Below, piece by piece: positions 57,839-64,000 of a stretch of 64,000 nucleotides of DNA (within the stretch, counting starts at the first letter, position 1; every line of letters starts with the position of its first letter). The stretch lies in contig NC_014654.1 of NCBI RefSeq assembly GCF_000166415.1, positions 434,001-498,000 on the forward strand, read 5' to 3'. The notes under the pieces were generated by a model. It did no database searches. It was not told where the DNA came from and worked only from the letters and a program-made list of their open reading frames with translations. This stretch comes from Halanaerobium hydrogeniformans. Its GTDB lineage: Bacteria > Bacillota > Halanaerobiia > Halanaerobiales > Halanaerobiaceae. The position numbers and the translations under genes were made by a program.

Positions 57839-59647
57839 ATGAGAAAACTTACAATAACAATAGCTTTAATGCTAGTCGTTGCATTAGCTGTTCCAGCATT
57901 AGGTGCAGGACATGGTTCATTTTCTGACGTACCTAGTGATCACTGGGCATATGATGCTATCAATTCACTTGTCGCTGCTGGTGTAGTAGAAGGATATCCA
58001 GATGGCGAATACAAAGGTCAAGAATCAATGACACGTTACGAAATGGCTGTTATGGTTAGCCGTGCATTAGATAACATCATGGCTGAACAAGAAGCAATGG
58101 CTGAAGGTCTAACTGAAGGTCAAGCTGATGACGTAACTGCTATCGTTGAGTCTTTAATGGAAAGAAACATGCCTGAAAGTCTTACAGATCAACAGGCAGA
58201 AGAAGTAGCAGATATCGTAGAAGCTCTTACTTTTGAATTAAGAGCAGAATTAGAAGTACTTGGTGCAGATGTAGACGCTCTGTATGAAGACTTTGAAGCT
58301 TTAGAAGCTAAAGTAGACGCTATGGACGTACCAGAAGATAACATTGAATTTGGTGTAACAGTAGAAACCATCTTTGAGGTTGCAGATTATGGTGACAATG
58401 TAAAAGAAGCTGGTCGCTTATGGGCTGATGGAGATGCATTAGATCTTGATTTAGCTGAGGATTTTGGTGATTGGGAAGATGCAAATGTAGATGAAGCAGA
58501 CCTTCCTTCTGAGAAGAGATTCTGGCAGGAAATTGGATTCGATGTATATGGTAACGTTGGCGACGCTGACTTCCACTTAGAAGTAGATACTTTAGTTAAT
58601 GTATTTACCGAAGAAAAATCTGCTTTTGGATATGCAGAAGATGATGAAAGTAACTTCGCAATGGATACAGCTCTTTTAACTGTTGACTATGCTGATACCA
58701 CTTTCTTAGTTGGAGATCATGTAGATGCTAGTATAGCTCGCTACTTCGTTGATGAAGAAGATCTACAGGGGTTAGCAGTTGTTAAGAACTATCTAGATAT
58801 TGACTGGACATTCTTAGTAGCCGGTTACGGTGAAGGTGACGAAGAGGTAGGAGATACTGGTATCATATTAAATGATATCGATATTTATGGTGTAACTGCT
58901 TCAACCGATATGGACTTCGGTACAGTTACAGGTAGAGCTTATCAGGCTAGACTTCCTGAAGATCAGTTAAATGTACTTGGTTTAGCTGTTTCTAATGTAG
59001 CTTTAACAGATGTTGTAACAGTTGGTGGAGAAGTTGCATTTACTGATAGTACAGTTGGATTTAATGAAGAAAGTGACTTCCTATTTGCTGTAGACGGAGA
59101 GTTCGTAGTTAGTGATGAATTAACTCTTACTGCTATGTTCGAAACTGTTGGTGAAGACTTCAATAACTGGCAAGGCGACTTAGAAGAAGATAATAATTAT
59201 GATCTCTTCAATGTAGCTGCGGCATTTGACTTAGATGAAAATAATACAGTTAGTGGATCATATACATGGGTAGATGCTAATCAAGACGAAGATAAGCACA
59301 CTGTTGAAGTTATGTTAGATAATGTTTATGGTGATTTCACAAACTATGCATCTGTAGAATATACAATGGATGATGATTTTGCAGAAGATCGTGATGTTAG
59401 AGTAATCGAACTTGGTACTGAGTATGCATTAGATGATGTAACTACTCTTGGTGCAGCTTGGGTTAACAAAGACATAGACGATGCTGGTACAACTGAAATT
59501 AACTATAACTATCTGAAAGGTCATATGAACAGAGAACTTTCAGAAAATACCGTTTGGAATGTAGAAGCTAAATGGATCGATGGAGAATATGAGGGTGATG
59601 ATGCAGATTCAAGTGCTTTAACTACTTCTCTAACAGTAAGCTTCTAA
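57839..59647 (+). CDS. SLH-domain outer-membrane porin (OmpM-like), copy 1
   Basis: A 602-residue major envelope protein candidate. Signal peptide 1-23, one SLH domain (about 26-75: FSDVPSDHWAYDAINSLVAAG, EGYPDGEYKGQESMTRYEMAVMVSRAL), a helical coiled-coil linker (about 80-165), and a large acidic beta-barrel (about 170-602) that ends in the strand LTTSLTVSF with C-terminal Phe, the BamA signal. The design equals OmpM of Negativicutes, in which SLH binds the wall and the barrel is a pore. ATG 57839 follows GGGGGAT. Acidic surface suits a halophile. Codon use is unlike its neighbours (more GTA, GAC, GGT), as expected of a highly expressed gene. Confidence 0.9.
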   Translation: MRKLTITIALMLVVALAVPALGAGHGSFSDVPSDHWAYDAINSLVAAGVVEGYPDGEYKGQESMTRYEMAVMVSRALDNIMAEQEAMAEGLTEGQADDVTAIVESLMERNMPESLTDQQAEEVADIVEALTFELRAELEVLGADVDALYEDFEALEAKVDAMDVPEDNIEFGVTVETIFEVADYGDNVKEAGRLWADGDALDLDLAEDFGDWEDANVDEADLPSEKRFWQEIGFDVYGNVGDADFHLEVDTLVNVFTEEKSAFGYAEDDESNFAMDTALLTVDYADTTFLVGDHVDASIARYFVDEEDLQGLAVVKNYLDIDWTFLVAGYGEGDEEVGDTGIILNDIDIYGVTASTDMDFGTVTGRAYQARLPEDQLNVLGLAVSNVALTDVVTVGGEVAFTDSTVGFNEESDFLFAVDGEFVVSDELTLTAMFETVGEDFNNWQGDLEEDNNYDLFNVAAAFDLDENNTVSGSYTWVDANQDEDKHTVEVMLDNVYGDFTNYASVEYTMDDDFAEDRDVRVIELGTEYALDDVTTLGAAWVNKDIDDAGTTEINYNYLKGHMNRELSENTVWNVEAKWIDGEYEGDDADSSALTTSLTVSF

Positions 59648-59673
59648 ATAGACACATATAAAGAAATATAATG

Positions 59674-59702
59674 ACCCGGGGGATTTTCCCTCGGGTTTTT
59701 TA
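59674..59702 (+). terminator. Rho-independent terminator after the first SLH porin
   Basis: 9-bp stem ACCCGGGGG (59674-59682) with CCCTCGGGT (59688-59696), one GU pair, ATTTT loop, T tract. Confidence 0.92.
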
Positions 59703-59744
59703 TTTGCAGGAAAATATTGTTATTTATTATGAGGAGGATTAGAA

Positions 59745-60485
59745 TTGAAAACAAAAATATCTTTATTGGTTTTGGTTTTAGTAATGGTTGCTTTATTGTC
59801 GGGCAGTGCAGCTGCTTCTGATTGGCAGCTTATCGGTGGTTTTAATATTACTAATGTTACTTTAGATACTTATAATGAGACGATTCGTGATTTGAATAAT
59901 ATTGCAGAAACAGGTGTTTTAGGAGGAAATCAGTTATTCACCCCATCTAATGTGGAAAAGATGGATGAAATTGATAGGGTTCCATTAATTTATTTAGGTG
60001 TTAAAAGACCGATTAATGATAACTGGGATTTAAATATTCGATATGAATATATTTTTGGTGAAGTAGAGCAGAGTTATGATGCTGAGGAAGTTAATAATAG
60101 TGGCATTCAAGGACCACATGAAGGCTCAATAGCTGTGGATCTTCATGGATTAACTTTTTTAGCAGATTATAATATTGATGAAAACTGGTATCTTAGTGGG
60201 GGGATTGGTTATCATTGGGGTACTAAAACCACTGATTTAGAAGGTGCTGTTTACCAGACATTAGATGCTTCTCCTGACAGCAAATTAGAGGCAGGGAAAA
60301 ATGATTATGATCTCAGCAATGGTATCAGTGTTAGAGCTGGGGTTGGTTATGTGAGAGATTTTGCTGATAACTGGGATATAAATGCTAAAATCGATTACCT
60401 ATATATTGAGCTTGAGGATGAACAGCAGGGTAATATCTACAGTCGCGGCTTTTCTTATACTATCGGTTTAGGATACGATTTTTAA
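59745..60485 (+). CDS. Small outer-membrane beta-barrel protein
   Basis: A 246-residue exported protein, TTG 59745 after GAGGAGG. Signal peptide 1-24 (SAAAS before DW), then alternating strands with aromatic ends (WDLNIRYEYIFGEV, LTFLADYNIDENWYLSGGIGYHWG, VRAGVGYVRDFADNWDINAKIDYLYIEL) and a terminal YTIGLGYDF ending in Phe. This is the pattern of an eight-stranded OmpW/OmpA-like barrel. No SLH domain. Located between two SLH porins, with its own terminator. Specific role unknown; a small channel or a structural protein is possible. Confidence 0.8.
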   Translation: MKTKISLLVLVLVMVALLSGSAAASDWQLIGGFNITNVTLDTYNETIRDLNNIAETGVLGGNQLFTPSNVEKMDEIDRVPLIYLGVKRPINDNWDLNIRYEYIFGEVEQSYDAEEVNNSGIQGPHEGSIAVDLHGLTFLADYNIDENWYLSGGIGYHWGTKTTDLEGAVYQTLDASPDSKLEAGKNDYDLSNGISVRAGVGYVRDFADNWDINAKIDYLYIELEDEQQGNIYSRGFSYTIGLGYDF

Positions 60486-60514
60486 ATTAAATATAAAGAC
60501 AAATATTTTCTACT

Positions 60515-60560
60515 AGACTCCCTCTATGCCAGTCATAAGAAGGAGTCTTTTTTTATTTTT
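60515..60560 (+). terminator. Rho-independent terminator after the small barrel gene
   Basis: AGACTCC (60515-60521) pairs with GGAGTCT (60542-60548), 20-nt loop, followed by a long T tract. Confidence 0.8.
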
Positions 60561-60561
60561 C

Positions 60562-60578
60562 TGGACAAAAAAATCCTA
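60562..60578 (+). repeat. Left 17-bp target site duplication of the ISNCY/IS1202-like element
   Basis: TGGACAAAAAAATCCTA, identical to 62076-62092 (18 bp if the shared next T is counted). Confidence 0.9.
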
Positions 60579-62075
60579 TGTCAATAACTTTTGAAAATGT
60601 CACTTTTTTATACCAATTTTATCTTGAGAAAATGTCACCCCCAAAGGGGAGATATGTTTGGGGTTTAAACCAAACATATCAGGCAATTTGAGTGAGAAAT
60701 ATTTTTTCCAGCATTTTCAGTATATCGTGATCACTGTCTTCAAAAGTTACTTTTTGCCAGGCTTGATGTCCATATTTATAATAATGCCCATCGTCTGGTC
60801 TGTATTTGTTATTAGAATTAGTTTTACTCTTTTTAACTTTTGATTTTTTATGTTCAGTCCAATGGATAACATCATAAATTTTTTCACCATATTGTGCTTT
60901 CACACCGAATTTAGGACTAAGAAGAACTTTGATTTTCGATTTTGGATAGACTGACATACTATTAGTAACGACCTTGAAGCGCTGATTATAAAAAGAAAAA
61001 GTTAAACCATTATCAAGTATTCTTTCTTCCTTAACGCAAAGTATATTATCTAGACAAATTTTTTCAGGAAGAGTTCTAAAAGCGCAAATGGTGTCTTCAG
61101 GTGCTACAGCAAATTTTTCATTAAATTTGATTAAGTAGCCAGCAAAAAACTCATTAGCCTGCTCGATAGTGGATATACCTGCTATCTTAAATTCAACAGG
61201 CAGTCTGCTTTGAAGAGTATCCCATAATCTTTCAATACGTCCTTTAGCTTGCGGTGAGCGTGCAGGAATCATAGTAATTCCAAGTTCTTTCATGGCTCTT
61301 CCAAACTGAGTATCTTTAACAGTTTTACCAGCAAGTTGTTCTTCAATTGTAAGTTTGTCTGCCTTAGGTGAACGGAAGATAGTATGTCTATCAGTATAAA
61401 TACTGACGGGTATACCATAATTTAAGACCACAGATCTTAAAGTTTCAAAATATCCCTGTCGGCACTCGTTTTTAGTCATGTAAAGGCCCATTATTTTACC
61501 GGTGGAATCATCTATGGCACCATGAATGTCATATTTTTCTCCCGTACCAAACCAATCGTGTGGACTGGCATCAATTTGGATTAATTGGCCTTCTTTTGCT
61601 TTGCGTTTACGACGGTTATGAACTTTCTTTTTGCGATGCTTTTTGGGACTTTTGACACCATTGCTGCTTAAAATAGTATGAAGTGCGTTGTAACTAATGG
61701 TGATGTTTTCATGTTTTTCTAGTAATTCTTGAAAATGCAGGAAGTTAGCACCTTGATACAAGTCGGATTTTTTCAGGGCAACAATTTTACTGATGAAATC
61801 CTCAGAAAAAGCATGAATAGGTTTACGACCTTTATTTTTATGAACTAAAAATGATGGACCTTCTTTTTTCACACCTTTCTTCAAACGAATTATTTGGCGA
61901 ACACTAAGGTCTAAAGCCTGTGCAGCTTCTGAGTTGGTCATACTTTTATCAATGACCATAGAAATGACATGATACCTATTCAATTGTGTTTGGGACATAA
62001 GATAATATTTTTCTCCTCTCATAGTGACATTTTATCAAGATAATTTCACTATGACATTATCACAAGATAATCACA
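60579..62075 (-). mobile_element. ISNCY/IS1202-like insertion sequence
   Basis: A complete 1497-bp element. Its ends are inverted: TGTCAATAAC at 60579 against TGTGATTATC (reverse strand from 62075), and a sub-terminal repeat TATCTTGAGAAAATGTCAC near 60622-60640 against TATCTTGATAAAATGTCAC on the reverse strand near 62026-62044. It is bracketed by a perfect 17-bp direct repeat. One transposase gene on the minus strand. It sits between the small barrel gene's terminator and the second porin leader, and looks recent. Confidence 0.9.
60679..62022 (-). CDS. DDE transposase of the ISNCY/IS1202-like group
   Basis: A 447-residue intact transposase. N-terminal helix-turn-helix (MTNSEAAQALDLSVRQIIRLKKG), a second HTH-like region, a basic linker (KKHRKKKVHNRRKRKAK), and the integrase core: QIDASPHDWFG (first Asp), SIYTDRHTIFRS (second Asp), ARSPQAKGRIERLWDTLQ (Glu). 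The C-terminal domain has YNQRFKVV and a Lys-rich stretch. Size and the long target duplication match IS1202-type elements. Start is ATG at 62022 (reverse); ATG at 61998 is an alternative. Confidence 0.88.
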   Translation of the reverse strand: MRGEKYYLMSQTQLNRYHVISMVIDKSMTNSEAAQALDLSVRQIIRLKKGVKKEGPSFLVHKNKGRKPIHAFSEDFISKIVALKKSDLYQGANFLHFQELLEKHENITISYNALHTILSSNGVKSPKKHRKKKVHNRRKRKAKEGQLIQIDASPHDWFGTGEKYDIHGAIDDSTGKIMGLYMTKNECRQGYFETLRSVVLNYGIPVSIYTDRHTIFRSPKADKLTIEEQLAGKTVKDTQFGRAMKELGITMIPARSPQAKGRIERLWDTLQSRLPVEFKIAGISTIEQANEFFAGYLIKFNEKFAVAPEDTICAFRTLPEKICLDNILCVKEERILDNGLTFSFYNQRFKVVTNSMSVYPKSKIKVLLSPKFGVKAQYGEKIYDVIHWTEHKKSKVKKSKTNSNNKYRPDDGHYYKYGHQAWQKVTFEDSDHDILKMLEKIFLTQIA

Positions 62076-62092
62076 TGGACAAAAAAATCCTA
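62076..62092 (+). repeat. Right 17-bp target site duplication
   Basis: Second perfect copy of TGGACAAAAAAATCCTA, directly after the right end of the element. Confidence 0.9.
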
Positions 62093-62180
62093 TTGCCAAA
62101 TATTTTAAACGGTGATATAATTTCGAATCATGGAGTTAAATTTTTAAAACTGGATTATATTCTCTTGGCTAGTTTACGTA
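62093..62180 (+). promoter_or_regulatory. Upstream region of the second porin leader
   Basis: No gene seen. A TATATT box at 62156-62161 with a weak upstream region may start the leader transcript. The insertion sequence ends 80 nt before it. Confidence 0.35.
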
Positions 62181-62356
62181 GGAAAGGAGGTGCCCCCGAT
62201 ACGTCTGCTGAGAGTTATAGTAGTTCTAAAACTTAGATTTGAATATTGGACAGATGAAGAGGAAACTAGGTTACTCGCTCTGATGTCCTCTGAGATTATT
62301 TAAGTATTTTAGAACTTAAATAGATCAATTAGAAAAATCAAGGGGGATAAATAATA
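62181..62356 (+). ncRNA. Conserved structured leader RNA, copy 2 (upstream of second SLH porin)
   Basis: Aligns over its whole length with 57655-57838. P1: AGTTCTAA 62222-62229 with TTAGAACT 62309-62316. P2: ACTTAGA 62231-62237 with TTTAAGT 62299-62305. Inner alternatives: GGACA 62248-62252 with TGTCC 62284-62288, or AGAGGA with TCCTCT. C-tract 62193-62197 against GGGGG 62342-62346. Differences fall in loops or keep pairing. The block GGAAAGGAGGTGCCCCC and the core from GGACAGATG to GAGATTAT are nearly invariant. Confidence 0.8.
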
Positions 62357-64000
62357 ATGAAAAAATTAATAATAACAATCGCTTTAATCCTGGTAGTTGC
62401 ATTGGCGGTTCCAGCATTTGCTTCTTTTTCTGATGTACCTGCAAATCACTGGGCATATGATGCAATTAACTCACTTGTTGCTGCTGGTGTAATTGAAGGT
62501 TACCCAGATGGAGAGTACAAAGGTCAGCAGTCAATGACACGTTATGAAATGGCTGTAATGGTTAGTCGTGCTTTAGACAATATTATTGCAGAACAGGAAG
62601 CAATGGCTGAAGGTCTAACTGAAGGTCAGGCAGCAGATGTAACAGCAATAGTTGAGTCTTTAATGGCAAGAAATATGGCTGATAGTTTAACAGAACAACA
62701 GGCTTCAGAAGTTGCTGATATCGTAGAAGCTCTTACATTCGAATTAAGAGCAGAGTTAAGAGTTCTTGGTGCAGACCTGGATGCTCTTTTTGAAGATGTA
62801 GAGGTTTTAGCGGCTAAAGTAGATGCTATGGATGTTCCAGAAGATAACATCGAATTTGCAGTAACAGTAAAAACTATCTTCGAAGTTGCAGACTATGGTG
62901 ACAATGTAGGAGCAGCTATGAGATTATGGGCTGATGGAGATGCTTTAGATTTAGATCTTCCAACATGGGATCCAGCAGCTTCATTAGAAGATGCATTAGA
63001 TGCAACAAATAATGATTTATCTGAAGAAAGTATTGCAAATGCACTTGGAATAACTCCTGAAGAAGTTAATTTAGACTGGGAAGATGCAGATGACCTTCCT
63101 TCTGAAAAGAGATTCTGGCAGGAAATCGGTTTCGATGTCTATGGTAATGTTGGAGATGCTAACTTCCATCTAGAAATGGATACCTTAGTTAATGTCTTTA
63201 CTGCAGAGAAAAGTGCTTTTGGTTATACAGAAAATGATGATAATAATTTTGTGATGGATACCGCACTTTTAACTGTTGAATATGCTGATACCACAATCAA
63301 ATTAGGTGACTTATTGGATTATGGTATAGCTAGATATTTTGTAGATGAAGAAGATCTTCAGGGTTTAGTAGTTCATAAAGATTATTTGGATATAGACTGG
63401 ATATTCTTAGTTGCTGGTTATGGTGATGATAGTGAGATAGATCTTTATGGAGTAACAGCAGCAAAAGACATGGATTTCGGTACTGTTACCGGTAGAGCTT
63501 ATCAGGCTCGATTAGCTGATGACCAACTAAATGTACTTGGTTTAGCGGTTTCTGATATTGCTTTAACAGATACTGTAGTACTTGGTGGAGAAGTTGCATT
63601 TACCGATAGTACAGATGCTCCATTTAACAATGATAGTGACTTCCTGTTTGCTGTAGATGGTAAATTTATGGCTAGTGATGATCTAACAGTAACAGCTATG
63701 TTCGAAATGGTTGGCGAAGACTTCTCTTTCTGGCAGGATGATCTAGAAACTGATCAAGAATACTACAAAGTTGAAGTTGGAGCTGTATTTGCTTTAGATG
63801 CAAATAATAGTATCAGTGGTTCCTACAAATTTGTAGATGCAGATGTACAGCCTGAAGACGAAATGACAGCAAAAGTAAGATTAGATAACCTCTATGGTGA
63901 TTTCAATAACTATGCTTCAATCGAGTATGTTATGAATGATGGTTTTACTGCAGATAGAGATGTTAGAGTAATCGAACTTGGTACAGAATATGCCTGGGAT
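62357..64000 (+). CDS. SLH-domain outer-membrane porin (OmpM-like), copy 2, 3' end outside window
   Basis: Open from ATG 62357 to the window edge: 548 codons without a stop. Signal peptide 1-22, SLH domain (about 23-72: FSDVPANHWAYDAINSLV, EGYPDGEYKGQQSMTRYEMAV), coiled-coil linker, and barrel strands up to the edge (RVIELGTEYAWD). A close paralogue of the 57839 gene: the first 165 residues and strands such as EKRFWQEIGFDVYGNVGDA are nearly the same, while an approximately 30-residue insertion (about 196-230) and a loop deletion distinguish the barrels. Start after GGGGGAT, as in copy 1. The last roughly 55 residues should lie beyond the edge. Confidence 0.9.
   Translation, partial: MKKLIITIALILVVALAVPAFASFSDVPANHWAYDAINSLVAAGVIEGYPDGEYKGQQSMTRYEMAVMVSRALDNIIAEQEAMAEGLTEGQAADVTAIVESLMARNMADSLTEQQASEVADIVEALTFELRAELRVLGADLDALFEDVEVLAAKVDAMDVPEDNIEFAVTVKTIFEVADYGDNVGAAMRLWADGDALDLDLPTWDPAASLEDALDATNNDLSEESIANALGITPEEVNLDWEDADDLPSEKRFWQEIGFDVYGNVGDANFHLEMDTLVNVFTAEKSAFGYTENDDNNFVMDTALLTVEYADTTIKLGDLLDYGIARYFVDEEDLQGLVVHKDYLDIDWIFLVAGYGDDSEIDLYGVTAAKDMDFGTVTGRAYQARLADDQLNVLGLAVSDIALTDTVVLGGEVAFTDSTDAPFNNDSDFLFAVDGKFMASDDLTVTAMFEMVGEDFSFWQDDLETDQEYYKVEVGAVFALDANNSISGSYKFVDADVQPEDEMTAKVRLDNLYGDFNNYASIEYVMNDGFTADRDVRVIELGTEYAWD

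Noticed and set aside
62190-62303. A 37-codon frame from GTG through the second porin leader, ending in WTDEEETRLLALMSSEII
   Set aside because: In copy 1 an extra C shifts the frame and a TAG ends it after eight codons, and the downstream frame has a TAA just before the Trp codon. Differences between copies change amino acids but keep RNA pairing, so this is RNA rather than a leader peptide.

Overview
The window looks like chromosome from a low-GC, diderm member of the Firmicutes, most probably of the Halanaerobiales (Halanaerobium-like); this is inference from gene content. Two signals meet here. The first half keeps the classic Firmicutes order (argS, pyrG, fba, rho, rpmE, tdk, prfA, prmC, ywlC/tsaC, ywlE, upp, a wecA/tagO-like gene, the atp operon, murA, mbl/mreB). 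The second half is an outer-membrane factory that a monoderm would not have: TamB, BamA, Skp-like chaperones, LpxD, LpxC, FabZ, LpxA, LpxI, LpxB, LptC, LptA, LptB, an LptF/G permease, and SLH-anchored outer-membrane porins. TTG start codons preceded by good Shine-Dalgarno sites are unusually common.

Layout. 1-6.4 kb: end of aroC, a SurA-like chaperone, a two-component pair, an M18 aminopeptidase, and a redox pair (glutaredoxin-like PDO plus thioredoxin). 6.5-14.4 kb: flavodoxin-like protein, DUF1934 protein, argS, pyrG, a crotonase, a zinc-ribbon protein behind an unusual structured leader, fba, and a Ca2+/cation antiporter. 14.35-14.70 kb: a 350-bp noncoding block of nested inverted and tandem repeats. 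14.7-22.4 kb: rho-rpmE-tdk-prfA-prmC-tsaC-ywlE, then upp and a polyprenyl-phosphate sugar-phosphate transferase. 22.4-30.2 kb: the F-type ATP synthase operon, with two c-subunit genes flanking atpI; one encodes a canonical Na+-type c subunit and the other lacks the ion-binding carboxylate. 30.3-36.2 kb: YueI-like protein, murA, a divergent PfkB kinase with a CBS protein, a CPA2 antiporter, mreB/mbl. 36.2-57.5 kb: the outer-membrane biogenesis cluster, interrupted between lpxD and lpxC by an IS30-family element whose transposase needs a -1 frameshift at an A_AAA_AAG site. 57.6-64 kb: two paralogous SLH porin genes, each preceded by the same approximately 180-nt conserved leader RNA, separated by a small beta-barrel gene and an ISNCY/IS1202-like insertion sequence with a 17-bp target duplication.

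How it works together. LpxA-LpxC-LpxD-LpxI-LpxB build the lipid A disaccharide, LptB-LptF/G-LptC-LptA move it across the periplasm, the Skp-like and SurA-like chaperones escort barrel proteins, BamA inserts them, and TamB probably bridges the membranes. The SLH porins are the likely products of this assembly line and tie the outer membrane to the wall. lptD, lpxK and kdtA are not in the window.

The strongest candidates for undescribed biology are the duplicated, covarying leader RNA of the porin genes (with a C-tract that can pair with the G-rich Shine-Dalgarno), the carboxylate-less c subunit, two genes that appear to start at ATT with identical spacing, the palindromic repeat block upstream of rho, and the hairpin-bridged ribosome binding site upstream of the zinc-ribbon gene.
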